Of a stretch of DNA of 64,000 nucleotides, positions 1-9,172 are shown piece after piece. The DNA comes from UBA7446 sp024639165 (GTDB taxonomy: Bacteria; Bacteroidota; Bacteroidia; Flavobacteriales; Flavobacteriaceae): assembly GCA_024639165.1 (NCBI GenBank), contig JAHEIX010000002.1:1-64000 (forward strand). The letters are read 5' to 3'. Positions within the stretch are counted from its first letter, which is position 1, and each line of letters opens with the position of its first letter. The notes under the pieces are model-generated. The model saw nothing but the letters and a program-made list of their open reading frames with translations. It was not told the origin of the DNA and made no database searches. The translations under genes and the position numbers were made by a program.

Positions 1-85
1 CAGTGATGGGAAATTGGCGTTCTGCCAATACTTCTAACATTACATGGCCAACCATACCGGTGGCGCCTACTACTGCTACGCGCAT
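1..85 (-). CDS. asd: Aspartate-semialdehyde dehydrogenase, N-terminal fragment
   Basis: Only the first 28 codons lie in the window; the gene runs off the left edge. The start is ATG at 83-85. The peptide opens with MRVAVVGATGMVGHVMLEVL, the glycine-rich NADP-binding loop (GATGMVG) and first helix typical of Asd. The enzyme reduces aspartyl phosphate to the semialdehyde on the way to lysine/diaminopimelate, methionine and threonine. It lies downstream of alr on the same strand, about 100 bases away. The identification rests on the N-terminal signature alone, but this signature is characteristic. Confidence 0.85.
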   Translation of the reverse strand, partial: MRVAVVGATGMVGHVMLEVLAERQFPIT

Positions 86-124
86 GTGTTTATTTTTGCT
101 GCGAATGTACGGCATATCTGCAAT

Positions 125-144
125 AAAAAAAGAGGCTGACGCCT
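125..144 (-). terminator. Weak intrinsic terminator after alr
   Basis: Read on the minus strand, a short hairpin (AGGC, loop GTCA, GCCT at 133-144) is followed after one base by a run of seven T (125-131). It lies between the alr stop and the asd start. The stem is only four base pairs, so termination would be partial at best. Confidence 0.35.
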
Positions 145-185
145 GTTTATCAAAAAAATAACAGTTTGTTTGTTTTGTAACTTTT

Positions 186-1283
186 TTAAGAAATCACCTT
201 ACGCTTGATCCGTTGTGAAAGTCCTGTGATTAACTCATATGAAATAGTTCCTGCAGCATTGGCTAGATGTTCAGCGCTTGCATTAGGTCCAATAACGATA
301 ACCGTATCACCCGCTTGGCAATCAATAGCAGTAACATCTACCATAATCATATCCATGCAAACATTTCCAAGGATGCTTGCTTGTTGTGCGTTAATCATAA
401 CATAACCCCTGCCGTTCCCGTAAATTCTACCAATCCCGTCTGCGTGACCCAACGGAAGTGTAGCTGTAAGAGTTTTGGCCTTTGCAACAAAAGCACGGTT
501 GTAGCCTAAGGTGTCCCCTTTTTTAAGTGTGTGAATTTGAGAAATCACCGTCTTTAAAGTTAATACTGGTTTGAGTTGGGCGTCAATACTTGGGTGGTTC
601 CCATAGCCATAGAGGCTAATACCTGTACGCACCATATTGTATTGTGCCTCAGGAAAATGTAAAACCCCAGAGGTGTTTAACACATGAAAGTTTGTGTTTG
701 GAAAATTGGGTTTAAAAACATTGACAATTTCGGCAAAGGTCTTTAGTTGGGTTTTGGTAAACGCATCTTCTCCTACATCGTCAGATGCGGCCAAGTGAGA
801 ATATACCCCTTGAAGCAGTAACCACTGGGCGTTTTGTTTCAGTAGCGCTCCCAATTCCAAGGCATTATATGGATCAAAGCCCAGGCGATTAAGTCCGGTA
901 TTAAATTTCAAATGAATGGGATAATGGCTTTCATTTGATTCCTTTAGTCTTTCGAGCAAGGCGTCCAAAATTCGCTGGCCGTAAACACTTGGCTCAAGCT
1001 TGTATTCTATCAATGCTGCTAGGTTTGGCTGCTGTGGGTGGAGCACCAAAATAGGCGTTTTTATACCTGCCTTACGTAGCGCTACGCCCTCATGCACATA
1101 AGCAACACCCAAATAATCAACTCCTTGTGCGACCAAACATTTTGCAACCTCAACGGCATCACTACCATAGCCAAAAGCCTTCACTACAGCGAGCAGCTTG
1201 GTAGTAGCTGACAATTGTTTCCTTATGAAAGTATAATTGTGCCTTAGGTTGGGCAGGTGAATTTCAAGTATAGTTTCACTCAT
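186..1283 (-). CDS. alr: Alanine racemase
   Basis: This PLP enzyme interconverts L- and D-alanine for peptidoglycan. At 365 residues it has normal family length. The cofactor lysine is Lys35 in the motif VVKAFGYGSDAV. The family segment RTGISLYGYGNHP lies near residue 220, and the tyrosine-containing GYNRAF segment near residue 260 fits the second catalytic base. The N-terminal part is the alanine racemase TIM barrel and the C-terminal part the beta domain. It lies six bases downstream of tdk, so the two are probably co-transcribed. There is no fused MurF-like domain, which some Bacteroidota alanine racemases carry. Confidence 0.95.
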   Translation of the reverse strand: MSETILEIHLPNLRHNYTFIRKQLSATTKLLAVVKAFGYGSDAVEVAKCLVAQGVDYLGVAYVHEGVALRKAGIKTPILVLHPQQPNLAALIEYKLEPSVYGQRILDALLERLKESNESHYPIHLKFNTGLNRLGFDPYNALELGALLKQNAQWLLLQGVYSHLAASDDVGEDAFTKTQLKTFAEIVNVFKPNFPNTNFHVLNTSGVLHFPEAQYNMVRTGISLYGYGNHPSIDAQLKPVLTLKTVISQIHTLKKGDTLGYNRAFVAKAKTLTATLPLGHADGIGRIYGNGRGYVMINAQQASILGNVCMDMIMVDVTAIDCQAGDTVIVIGPNASAEHLANAAGTISYELITGLSQRIKRKVIS

Positions 1284-1289
1284 ATTGCC

Positions 1290-1940
1290 TTAGGCGTTTT
1301 TGCTTTTTTTTGGAGTCACCGCTTCGGAAGTGACATTCATTTTACGTACTTTTTCTCGTACCATATGTTTGTGAAATGCGGCCCTACTCAAAGGTTCATA
1401 TTCTTCCGTTTCGCCAAGCATTACTAGGCTGTCATTTTCACCTTTTCGAAAACTGTGATGCGCCAATTGACCTGTTCGGGTGCATATCGCATGCACTTTG
1501 GTTACGTATTCAGCGGTTGCCATCAAATTTGGCATGGGGCCAAAAGGATTTCCTTTAAAATCCATATCTAGACCTGCAACAATTACGCGAATTCCGCGAT
1601 TAGCTAAATCATTACAAACCCGGACAATCTCATCGTCAAAAAATTGGGCCTCGTCTATGCCAACAACGTCACAGTTATCTGCCAATAGGCGGATGTTTGC
1701 AGCAGCAGGCACGGCAGTGGAAATGATTTCGTTCGCATCATGTGAGATAACCTTGTCCGTTCCATAGCGGTTGTCAACTTCAGGCTTGAAAATTTCAACA
1801 TTTAAGTTTGCAAACTTTGCGCGTTTTAATCTGCGAATAAGTTCCTCTGTTTTACCAGAAAACATAGAGCCCGTGATGACCTCAATCCAGCCATACGATT
1901 CGTTTTTATGCCCTGTGTTTTCGAGAAACATATTCTCCAA
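1290..1940 (-). CDS. tdk: Thymidine kinase, type II
   Basis: This enzyme phosphorylates thymidine (nucleoside salvage). At 216 residues it is slightly longer than E. coli Tdk. The P-loop GSMFSGKT covers residues 24-31, and the DEAQFFD motif at 96-102 carries the catalytic Glu97. The lid region GLDMDFKGNPFG follows near 123-134. The structural zinc site looks eroded: the first CxxC pair reads Cys153-x-x-Thr156, and the second pair reads Ser185 with His190 nearby. The C-terminus is lysine-rich. The gene starts divergently from the small gene at 2005 and precedes alr by six bases. The identity is secure; loss of zinc is inferred from the missing cysteines. Confidence 0.95.
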   Translation of the reverse strand: MENMFLENTGHKNESYGWIEVITGSMFSGKTEELIRRLKRAKFANLNVEIFKPEVDNRYGTDKVISHDANEIISTAVPAAANIRLLADNCDVVGIDEAQFFDDEIVRVCNDLANRGIRVIVAGLDMDFKGNPFGPMPNLMATAEYVTKVHAICTRTGQLAHHSFRKGENDSLVMLGETEEYEPLSRAAFHKHMVREKVRKMNVTSEAVTPKKSKNA

Positions 1941-1974
1941 TTGTTTTAAAACGCTTTAATGCGTAAGTACCATT

Positions 1975-1982
1975 CAAAAGTA
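1975..1982 (-). promoter_or_regulatory. Putative tdk promoter, -7 box
   Basis: On the minus strand this reads TACTTTTG, a full match to the Bacteroidota -7 consensus TAnnTTTG. It lies 34 bases before the tdk ATG in a divergent intergenic gap. A TTG lies 15 bases further upstream, slightly closer than the usual spacing, so the -33 element is uncertain. Confidence 0.45.
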
Positions 1983-1983
1983 T

Positions 1984-1991
1984 TAAATTTA
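1984..1991 (+). promoter_or_regulatory. Possible -7 box for the gene at 2005
   Basis: TAAATTTA matches seven of eight positions of TAnnTTTG and lies 13 bases before the ATG at 2005. I see no convincing -33 TTG at the right spacing. It almost abuts the tdk box on the other strand. Confidence 0.25.
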
Positions 1992-2004
1992 GACAGCCAA
2001 AATT

Positions 2005-2448
2005 ATGGAAGAAGAAAAAGTTTTAAAAAGTACTGCCGAAAAGGCCTTAATGAGCCTTGCTCATGAAATCTTGCGCAAGCGAAATCGCATGTCGCTATCA
2101 GAAGTTCATGAGAAAGCAGCAGCCATCATGGCCATCGCTGAATCAAAAACAGAAGCGCAACAACCTTCTGCTAAAGAAACGAAAGTGCAACCTGCCCTTG
2201 AAGATGTTTTGCAACAACCTGTTGCTGAAATTGCCTTTGAGACGGTGGATGTAGATTTTGCCGAAAGGCTTTTTGAAGGAAGCAATGCCGATTTTCAACG
2301 CATCATGTCCATGCTAAACTCTAAAGAAAACAAAGCAGACGCAATATCCTTTATTGAGCAGCAAGTACAACCCGATTACGATTGGAGCGATAAAGAAGGT
2401 GATGTTACTGCTTTTATTGCTCATATTTCAAAGCTTTACGAGGCTTAA
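2005..2448 (+). CDS. Small conserved-looking protein of unknown function
   Basis: I do not recognise a named family. The 147-residue product is acidic and soluble, with no signal peptide or membrane segment. The N-terminus looks helical with a basic patch (EILRKRNRM). A glutamine- and alanine-rich linker follows around residues 45-75. The C-terminal part from about residue 82 is a second predicted helical block with DVDFAERLFEG and DYDWSDKEGDV. It starts divergently from tdk and ends 24 bases before rsmI, so it probably heads the rsmI-recJ transcript. A role linked to its neighbours cannot be deduced from the sequence. Confidence 0.75.
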   Translation: MEEEKVLKSTAEKALMSLAHEILRKRNRMSLSEVHEKAAAIMAIAESKTEAQQPSAKETKVQPALEDVLQQPVAEIAFETVDVDFAERLFEGSNADFQRIMSMLNSKENKADAISFIEQQVQPDYDWSDKEGDVTAFIAHISKLYEA

Positions 2449-2472
2449 TTCGCTTTTACTAAAAAATACGTT

Positions 2473-3171
2473 TTGGAAAAACACACAATACAGCATGAAA
2501 TTGAGGGCCTCTGGTTGGTTCCTACGCCGATTGGAAATCTAGGCGATATTAGCATACGTGCATTAGAAGTGTTGGGGGCAGCCGACCTTATTTTGGCTGA
2601 AGATACTCGGACCACTGCCAAGCTGCTTAAGCACTACGACATAGACACCCCTATGCGATCATTTCACATGCATAATGAACACAAATCAGTACCTAGAATT
2701 GTTTCAGAATTATCCGCGGGTGGGTGTATTGCATTGGTTTCTGATGCGGGCAGCCCAGGGGTTTCAGACCCTGGTTTTTTATTGGTCCGTGCCTGTGTGG
2801 CTGCCGAAATCCACGTTCAGGCACTTCCTGGTGCTACAGCCTTAATCCCTGCATTAACACTAAGTGGGCTTCCCAGTGAGCGCTTTGTGTTTGAAGGATT
2901 TTTACCTCCTAAAAAAGGACGTCAAAAACGCCTTTCGGCTTTGGCCGAAGAAAAACGCACCATAGTCCTGTATGAGTCCCCACACCGAATTCTAAAAACC
3001 CTTGGCCAACTTGCCGAGCACTTAGGAGAAAATCGGGATGCGTCTGCATCAAGAGAACTGACGAAAAAGTTTGAAGAAACCGTCCGCGGTTCGTTAAAAA
3101 TACTCATTGACCATTTTACAAAAACCCCGCCCAAAGGAGAGTTTGTGATCGTAGTAGAAGGATTATCGTAA
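2473..3171 (+). CDS. rsmI: 16S rRNA (cytidine1402-2'-O)-methyltransferase
   Basis: RsmI methylates the 2'-hydroxyl of C1402 in the ribosomal decoding centre using S-adenosylmethionine. The 232 residues show the tetrapyrrole-methylase-like fold signatures in order: VPTPIGNLGDIS near the N-terminus, AEDTRTTAKLL, SDAGSPGVSDPG, LPGATALIPAL and FEGFLPPKKGRQ. The only in-frame start leaving a complete N-terminus is TTG at 2473; the nearby ATG at 2498 is out of frame. The product lacks the long C-terminal extension of some homologues. Its stop overlaps the recJ start by one base (TAATG), so the two genes are translationally coupled. Confidence 0.92.
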   Translation: MEKHTIQHEIEGLWLVPTPIGNLGDISIRALEVLGAADLILAEDTRTTAKLLKHYDIDTPMRSFHMHNEHKSVPRIVSELSAGGCIALVSDAGSPGVSDPGFLLVRACVAAEIHVQALPGATALIPALTLSGLPSERFVFEGFLPPKKGRQKRLSALAEEKRTIVLYESPHRILKTLGQLAEHLGENRDASASRELTKKFEETVRGSLKILIDHFTKTPPKGEFVIVVEGLS

Positions 3172-4859
3172 TGCATTGGAATATAAAGGATACGCCCAAT
3201 AAAGAGACCATAACACATCTAATCGATTGCTTGGGTATTGACGCTGTTGTTGCCCAACTACTCGCACAGCGAAATATTACCTCTTTTGAGTCGGCAAAAG
3301 CATTTTTTAGACCCCATATTGGACAGCTTCACGATCCATTTTTGATGCAAGACATGGAAACGGCTGTTTCAAGACTACAACAGGCAATAGATCAAAAAGA
3401 GACCGTGATGGTTTATGGCGATTATGACGTAGACGGGACTACCTCGGTAAGCCTACTGACGCATTTTTTGCGTAGTCAAGGTCTTAACGTCACGCCATAT
3501 ATTCCAGACCGCTATGCTGAAGGATATGGACTATCCAAAAAGGGAATAGACACGGCTAAAGCTGCCAATATATCGTTTATGATCGCCTTGGATTGTGGCG
3601 TTAAAGCCATCGAACAGGTGGCTTATGCAAACTCATTGGGCATTGACCTAATTATTTGTGATCATCATACTCCTGGGGATGTGCTCCCAAATGCTTTAGC
3701 TATTTTGGACCCAAAACGAAGCGATTGCGCCTATCCATTTAAAGAACTTTGTGGTTGTGGCGTAGGGTTTAAGCTTATGCAGGGGTTGTTACAACAACAA
3801 GGCAAGGACGTAAATGATATTATTGCCTATTTGGATTTTGTTGCTGTTGCAATTGCAGCAGATATCGTTCCTATGGTTGGTGAAAATAGGACCTTGGCCT
3901 TTTTGGGCCTTCAGCAACTCAACGCCCACCCAAGACCGGGCTTAAAAGCACTTATGCGAGATAAGCCAACGGCGCAAATTATTTCAGATGTTGTTTTTGG
4001 TATGGCGCCACGGATCAATGCCGCTGGGCGCATGAAACATGGGTTGCATGCGGTCGAATTGCTGCTTTCAGCAACGGATGAGGAAGCCCAAACACGAGCC
4101 CAAGAAGTCGAAATATACAACACTTCTCGCCGTGAAGTAGAACAAGAAATTACCAAAGAAGCCTTGGCGCAAATAACAGAAAATCAAGAGGAAAACAACG
4201 CGGCTAATGTAGTTTATGCACCTCATTGGCATAAAGGAGTAATCGGCATTGTTGCTTCTAGACTTATCGAATCCTATTATCGACCAACCCTAGTTTTTAC
4301 GAAGTCTAAGGAAGGAATTCTAGCAGCATCTGCACGATCTGTTCGAGGCTTTGATGTGTATAAAGCAATCGATGCTTGTAGTAGACATATCATTCAATTT
4401 GGCGGGCATAAATACGCCGCAGGGGTTACCCTTAAGGAAGAAAACTACCAAGCCTTTAAGGCGGCATTTGAAGCACAGGTTGCTCAAACACTAACGGCGA
4501 CACAAAAGGCACAAACGCTTGATGTTGATGTTGGGTTGCCCTTTACTGCCATTACACCAAAACTATTGCGGATCTTAAAGCAAATGGAGCCCTTTGGCCC
4601 TGAAAACAGCAGTCCTGTTTTTTATACCGATGGGGTTGTGGACAGCGGGTATGCCAAATTGGTAGGCCAAGATAAAAGTCATATTAAAGCAAGATTTGTT
4701 CAAGTTGCTAGTTCACCCATAGACGCTATAGGCTTTGGTCTGGGCAAAAAAATGAATTTGCTCAAAAAAGGAACGCCCCTTCGCATTGCATACGCCCTAG
4801 AAGAAAATGTATGGCAGGGCAATGTTAGCGTTCAACTTCGGCTTAAAGACATTGAATAA
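3171..4859 (+). CDS. recJ: Single-stranded-DNA-specific exonuclease RecJ
   Basis: RecJ is the 5'-3' exonuclease of RecF-pathway recombination and mismatch repair. The 562 residues carry the DHH phosphoesterase motifs: VYGDYDVDGTTS near residues 82-93, DCGVKA, and the signature DHH in ICDHHTPGD near 160. The DHHA1 motif FGGHKYAAG follows near 415, then a C-terminal OB-fold region. All metal-binding aspartates and histidines I can see are present. The ATG shares its first base with the rsmI stop. Transcription ends at the strong hairpin directly after the stop codon. Confidence 0.95.
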   Translation: MHWNIKDTPNKETITHLIDCLGIDAVVAQLLAQRNITSFESAKAFFRPHIGQLHDPFLMQDMETAVSRLQQAIDQKETVMVYGDYDVDGTTSVSLLTHFLRSQGLNVTPYIPDRYAEGYGLSKKGIDTAKAANISFMIALDCGVKAIEQVAYANSLGIDLIICDHHTPGDVLPNALAILDPKRSDCAYPFKELCGCGVGFKLMQGLLQQQGKDVNDIIAYLDFVAVAIAADIVPMVGENRTLAFLGLQQLNAHPRPGLKALMRDKPTAQIISDVVFGMAPRINAAGRMKHGLHAVELLLSATDEEAQTRAQEVEIYNTSRREVEQEITKEALAQITENQEENNAANVVYAPHWHKGVIGIVASRLIESYYRPTLVFTKSKEGILAASARSVRGFDVYKAIDACSRHIIQFGGHKYAAGVTLKEENYQAFKAAFEAQVAQTLTATQKAQTLDVDVGLPFTAITPKLLRILKQMEPFGPENSSPVFYTDGVVDSGYAKLVGQDKSHIKARFVQVASSPIDAIGFGLGKKMNLLKKGTPLRIAYALEENVWQGNVSVQLRLKDIE

Positions 4860-4860
4860 A

Positions 4861-4887
4861 AAAACCCTCAGCTAAGCTGAGGGTTTT
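4861..4887. terminator. Strong bidirectional intrinsic terminator
   Basis: A perfect 12-base inverted repeat (AAAACCCTCAGC, loop TAA, GCTGAGGGTTTT) lies between the convergent recJ and TonB-receptor genes. The arms begin and end in A and T runs, so the same hairpin gives a GC stem followed by T residues on both strands. Confidence 0.9.
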
Positions 4888-4910
4888 GAAATTTAAAAAA
4901 TTTCTAATTA

Positions 4911-7457
4911 CTAGAAAGAGTATTTCAAACGAACATTGTAGGTGGTTCCGTATCCGAAATATACTTCGTTCGCAACATTAACGCCGTTCCAGGTACGATC
5001 CCCAGAGGCTGCATGAATATTAGTGTTGGCTTGAGAGATATACTCTTCATCAAACAGGTTATTAATATTTGCTCTGATTTGGAATCTGTTGCCAAATAGC
5101 GCTGTTTTGTAAGTTAAACCGAGGTCGATAATATTGTAAGCAGGCAGCTTAATTGCTCCGTCATTATCAGCGGTTTGGAAAACACTATCTGTAACATCAA
5201 AATCTCCATATAAACCATCGAACGATAGCCAGTCTATATCAAAAGAGAATGCATCATTTACAAAATAAGTAGCGCCTAAATATGTTGTGAATTGAGCGGC
5301 ATCACCAATCTTTACGTCATCCATATAGAGAGTTCCTGTACTACCTAAACTTACTCCTGTCTCAGCATTTGTTGAAACTCCTTCAAAGTTTTTGGTATAC
5401 TTCCAATCGCCAGCTGAAAGAGATGCATTAACTCTAAGGTCAGCGGATACAAACCATGTTGCTTCTGCTTCAATTCCAGTGTGATTTTGTTCAACTCCGC
5501 TAAAGACCGTACGAATACGATCTGGGTCAACCCCTGAGTAATCAACAAACGAACGATCTCCCCAGGTTGTAGAATATGCATTTATTTTGGCTTTAACTTT
5601 TTTGCCAAAGAAATTGTATCCTAACTCAAATGAAGTAATTGTTTCATTTTCAATGATTTCTGCTTGCTCATAATCATAATCAGCATTAATAAACACACCA
5701 TCAAACACAGGTGGTCTTTTTATAAATCCTGCGTTGGCAAACACATTGCTTTGCTTGTTAATTTGAAAGCTTGCGCCCCCTTTTAAATAACCTCCGTTAA
5801 CTGTGATTTTTGGGCTTTCTCCCTTTGGCTCAGTAAAGTAATATTGGTTAGAAAAATATGTTACTGAGTTCGTCCCTGCTTGAAGAACAGCCGTAAAGTC
5901 ATCAGATCCAACGTATTCAATTAATCCGTTGAAGCCTGTCCAGCGTACATTTCCTTTATAGTTACGCTGCGTGTTGTTAGGGTCCTTAAATCCTAAATCC
6001 TTAAAAGGGGATGATTCATAAGCTGTCGCTACGATATGCCCCGCATTAGATCCATCGGAGTAAACGTGTTCATTGGCAGTACTAATGAATCCGTCTAATC
6101 CAATAAAGTCACTAATTCCACGGTAGTGAAAACCGGCATAAGATCTTAAATCTACCCCCACTTCATATCGAAAGTTATCGCTATTGATTTTCAGTTTAGA
6201 AATTCCTCCAAACCAGTTGTGTGAGTTGGTAGAAAAACGACGAACTATAGTGTTTCTAGGCGAACCACCTAGCTCACTACCTCTATAGTTGTGCGTACCC
6301 ACTTTATAGCCGTCAAAAATTCCGCCTTGAACTGTTCCTGCATTGGCAAGGTTGTCTGACTCAACTGCATCCCAGTTAATGGTATAATCTGCATTTCTAT
6401 ATTTAGAACCACCGCCGCTATGGAAATCCATGAAAGACTCTCTAAAGGGAGTGATGTCATAATTTCTTCCACGAGTTCCTGTCCCGCCTCCACGTCCTGC
6501 AGAACCGTACAATGAAGTAGATAGGCTTATGTTGTCGTTTACTTGCCAATCCCAGTTAAATGTACCTAATGGCTTGTGGTAATAGTTTCTTAAAACTGAA
6601 AATTCTTGACCTCTATATTCTCCATATACGTAGTTGAATTTTCTATAATCATTCCCTTGTTTCGGGCCTGCATCTAAATAATCTTCCAAACGGTGCCCGT
6701 AGTATGCTTGGTGGTGCCATTGTCCTGCACCCATCAAAGACAGGTTAAAATTGTGGTCACTCTCGTCAGGTGAGTATCCAACAGCTACAAAGTATGTTGT
6801 CCCTTCACCAGCGGTACCATTACGGTACCCGTCTCCAGACCATTGAGAAAGTAAATAACTGCTTGACCAACCCTTTTCGTTTTTACCTGTAGCGTAGCTT
6901 ACAGTAGTTTTCATGTAGCTGTCATTTCCTGTAGTAAAAGAAATTTTGCCGCCTTCTGGCAATTCCGCTGGGTCTGTAATAATGGATACCGTCCCTCCAA
7001 CAGATGGCGTTGCTAATGAAGTAGAGCCCAATCCTCTTTGAATTTGCACTGTAGATGTTACATCTGTTAAACCAGCCCAGTTTGACCAATAAACTTTGCC
7101 GTTTTCCATGTCGTTAACTGGCTGCCCGTTAATAACCGTTGCCGTATTAAAGTTGCTAAATCCTCTTAGCCACATTTGTCCATCACCATAACCCCCATTA
7201 TCCTCGTTTTGGTAAACACCAGGGGTTTTGATAAAAGTGCGCACGAATTCAAGGTTTCCTGCTTTTAAATCAATTTCTGATTTAGAAATTGTACTAAAAG
7301 CAATTGGCGTTACACGTTCTTTGGCTACGTCAATTACTCCAGAGGACACAACAACTTCATCTAGCTCATTAACTAAAATAGAGTCCTTTTCCTGTGTTTG
7401 CTGTGCAAACACAAGTGTGGTTGCTAAAACAGCAGCCGATGTTAGTAGTTTTTTCAT
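4911..7457 (-). CDS. TonB-dependent outer-membrane receptor, substrate unknown
   Basis: The 848-residue protein starts with a signal peptide (MKKLLTSAAVLATTLVFAQ). A TonB-box-like stretch follows (about residues 30-38, NELDEVVVSSG), then a plug domain to about residue 170 with MWLRGFSN and VQIQRGLGS. The beta-barrel has many aromatic-rich strands and ends NVRLKYSF, with the terminal Phe expected for BAM insertion. It lacks the N-terminal carboxypeptidase-like repeat of SusC proteins and has no SusD partner nearby, so polysaccharide uptake is not indicated. A GATATTTG box (7480-7487), 22 bases upstream, may be its promoter. The ligand cannot be told from the sequence. Confidence 0.9.
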   Translation of the reverse strand: MKKLLTSAAVLATTLVFAQQTQEKDSILVNELDEVVVSSGVIDVAKERVTPIAFSTISKSEIDLKAGNLEFVRTFIKTPGVYQNEDNGGYGDGQMWLRGFSNFNTATVINGQPVNDMENGKVYWSNWAGLTDVTSTVQIQRGLGSTSLATPSVGGTVSIITDPAELPEGGKISFTTGNDSYMKTTVSYATGKNEKGWSSSYLLSQWSGDGYRNGTAGEGTTYFVAVGYSPDESDHNFNLSLMGAGQWHHQAYYGHRLEDYLDAGPKQGNDYRKFNYVYGEYRGQEFSVLRNYYHKPLGTFNWDWQVNDNISLSTSLYGSAGRGGGTGTRGRNYDITPFRESFMDFHSGGGSKYRNADYTINWDAVESDNLANAGTVQGGIFDGYKVGTHNYRGSELGGSPRNTIVRRFSTNSHNWFGGISKLKINSDNFRYEVGVDLRSYAGFHYRGISDFIGLDGFISTANEHVYSDGSNAGHIVATAYESSPFKDLGFKDPNNTQRNYKGNVRWTGFNGLIEYVGSDDFTAVLQAGTNSVTYFSNQYYFTEPKGESPKITVNGGYLKGGASFQINKQSNVFANAGFIKRPPVFDGVFINADYDYEQAEIIENETITSFELGYNFFGKKVKAKINAYSTTWGDRSFVDYSGVDPDRIRTVFSGVEQNHTGIEAEATWFVSADLRVNASLSAGDWKYTKNFEGVSTNAETGVSLGSTGTLYMDDVKIGDAAQFTTYLGATYFVNDAFSFDIDWLSFDGLYGDFDVTDSVFQTADNDGAIKLPAYNIIDLGLTYKTALFGNRFQIRANINNLFDEEYISQANTNIHAASGDRTWNGVNVANEVYFGYGTTYNVRLKYSF

Positions 7458-7540
7458 TGTTTTAGTTTTAAAATTTACGCAAATATCCTAAGGATTTGCG
7501 CATCGGGCGTTATAAACACGTTAACAATTTTAACATTTTA

Positions 7541-9172
7541 TTAACTTTTATAGCGGGTAAGAAGTTGGGCTGTGGAGCTGTCGTGTTTAACTGAAGTTGA
7601 ATTGTCCATTTCATCTAAAATAACGGATGCCAATTGCTTGCCCAGTTCAACGCCCCACTGGTCATAGCTATAGATGTTCCAAACCACCCCTTCCACAAAA
7701 ATCTTATGCTCGTACATGGCCACCAAAGCGCCCAATGTGTTTGGAGTAAGCTTATCAATTAAAAGCGTGGTAGTAGGCTTATTGCCCGTAAAGATTTTAA
7801 ATGGAACCAAGTGCTCCATTTCCGTTTTATCCATTCCTTTTTGAATCAGCTCTTCACGTACCTGCTCTTCCGTTTTACCGCTCATCAAAGCTTCGGTTTG
7901 TGCAAAGAAGTTTGCCATCAGTTTATCATGGTGGGCTTTGTTTCCGTGAAGTGCTGTCGAAAAGCCAATAAAATGTGCCGGTATCAACTTAGTCCCTTGG
8001 TGCATCAATTGAAAAAAGGCATGCTGTGAATTGGTGCCCGGTTCGCCCCAAATAATGTTTCCTGTGTTGTAGCGAACAGCCTTTCCTGCTCGGTCTACTG
8101 ATTTTCCATTACTCTCCATAATGCCCTGTTGCAAATATGCCGGTAAGCGGTTCAGGTATTGGGTGTATGGGATTACAGCTTCTGATTGTGCGCCTAAAAA
8201 ATTATTATACCAGACAGTAAGCAGTGCCAACATAACAGGGATATTATCTTCAAAGGGAGCCGAAGCAAAATGTTCGTCCATTTGATTAGCACCGTCAAGC
8301 AGGGCTTCAAAGTTGTCAGGACCAACAGCCAAAGCTATGGAAAGTCCAACCGCACTCCAAAGTGAAAAACGACCTCCTACCCAATCATTCATAGGAAATA
8401 CATTTTTGGACTGGATGCCAAAAGCATCTATTGCAGCAAGGTTTGTAGATACCGCTACGAAATGGTCTGCAACAGCATTCTCGCCTAATGCCTCAACAAG
8501 CCATTTTTTGGCAGTAGTAGCATTTGATAAGGTTTCTTGCGTGGTAAACGTCTTAGACACTACCACAAACAGAGTCGTGGCTGGATTAACCTTTTTTAGT
8601 ACTTCCATAACATGGTCGCCATCAACATTAGACATAAAGTGTACGTTGAGATGATTTTTATAATATGTCAAGGCCTCAGTAATCATGGCAGGGCCCAAAT
8701 CTGACCCCCCTATACCAATATTTACCACATCTGTAAATGCTTGTCCTGTGCTGCTTTTTTGTTCTCCAGCAATAATCGCTTTGGTAAATGCTTTAATTTT
8801 AGCTCTGACCGCGTAGACTTTAGGCACCACATTTTCGCTATTTACGCGGATATCTGCGTCTTCTTTTGCTCTAAGTGCCGTATGTAACACAGCTCTGCCT
8901 TCTGTTTGGTTGATTGTATCCCCAGAAAAATACGCCTTACGAGCATCTTCTAAGCCCGTCTCTTTAGCCAAGCCTAATAAGGCGGCTTGGATGTATTTGT
9001 CAATGTGATTTTTTGAGTAATCCACAAAAAAGGACTCCCATGTAATTAAAAATTGTTGGGCACGACTCGTGTCATCTGCAAAGTAATTTTGCAGTGTTTT
9101 GGGGTCTTTTGCGAGTTGCGCAAGTTTGTTCCAACTGCTAGTTGAGGTTGGATTGATTTTCGGGAGTGACAT
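7541..9172 (-). CDS. pgi: Glucose-6-phosphate isomerase
   Basis: Pgi interconverts glucose-6-phosphate and fructose-6-phosphate in glycolysis. At 543 residues it is near E. coli length. Family motifs are present: FVVVSKTFTTQET (sugar-phosphate binding), DWVGGRFSLWSAVG, the PGI signature WGEPGTNSQHAFFQLMHQGT, and the C-terminal YDQWGVELGKQLA. The start ATG lies inside the end of the upstream M23 gene (35-base overlap), suggesting co-transcription with the envelope genes upstream. The overlap is longer than usual but the N-terminus aligns well with the family. Confidence 0.96.
   Translation of the reverse strand: MSLPKINPTSTSSWNKLAQLAKDPKTLQNYFADDTSRAQQFLITWESFFVDYSKNHIDKYIQAALLGLAKETGLEDARKAYFSGDTINQTEGRAVLHTALRAKEDADIRVNSENVVPKVYAVRAKIKAFTKAIIAGEQKSSTGQAFTDVVNIGIGGSDLGPAMITEALTYYKNHLNVHFMSNVDGDHVMEVLKKVNPATTLFVVVSKTFTTQETLSNATTAKKWLVEALGENAVADHFVAVSTNLAAIDAFGIQSKNVFPMNDWVGGRFSLWSAVGLSIALAVGPDNFEALLDGANQMDEHFASAPFEDNIPVMLALLTVWYNNFLGAQSEAVIPYTQYLNRLPAYLQQGIMESNGKSVDRAGKAVRYNTGNIIWGEPGTNSQHAFFQLMHQGTKLIPAHFIGFSTALHGNKAHHDKLMANFFAQTEALMSGKTEEQVREELIQKGMDKTEMEHLVPFKIFTGNKPTTTLLIDKLTPNTLGALVAMYEHKIFVEGVVWNIYSYDQWGVELGKQLASVILDEMDNSTSVKHDSSTAQLLTRYKS

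Noticed and set aside
4911..7457. SusC/SusD polysaccharide-utilisation pair
   Set aside because: The receptor lacks the N-terminal carboxypeptidase-like repeat, and no SusD or glycoside hydrolase gene is adjacent.
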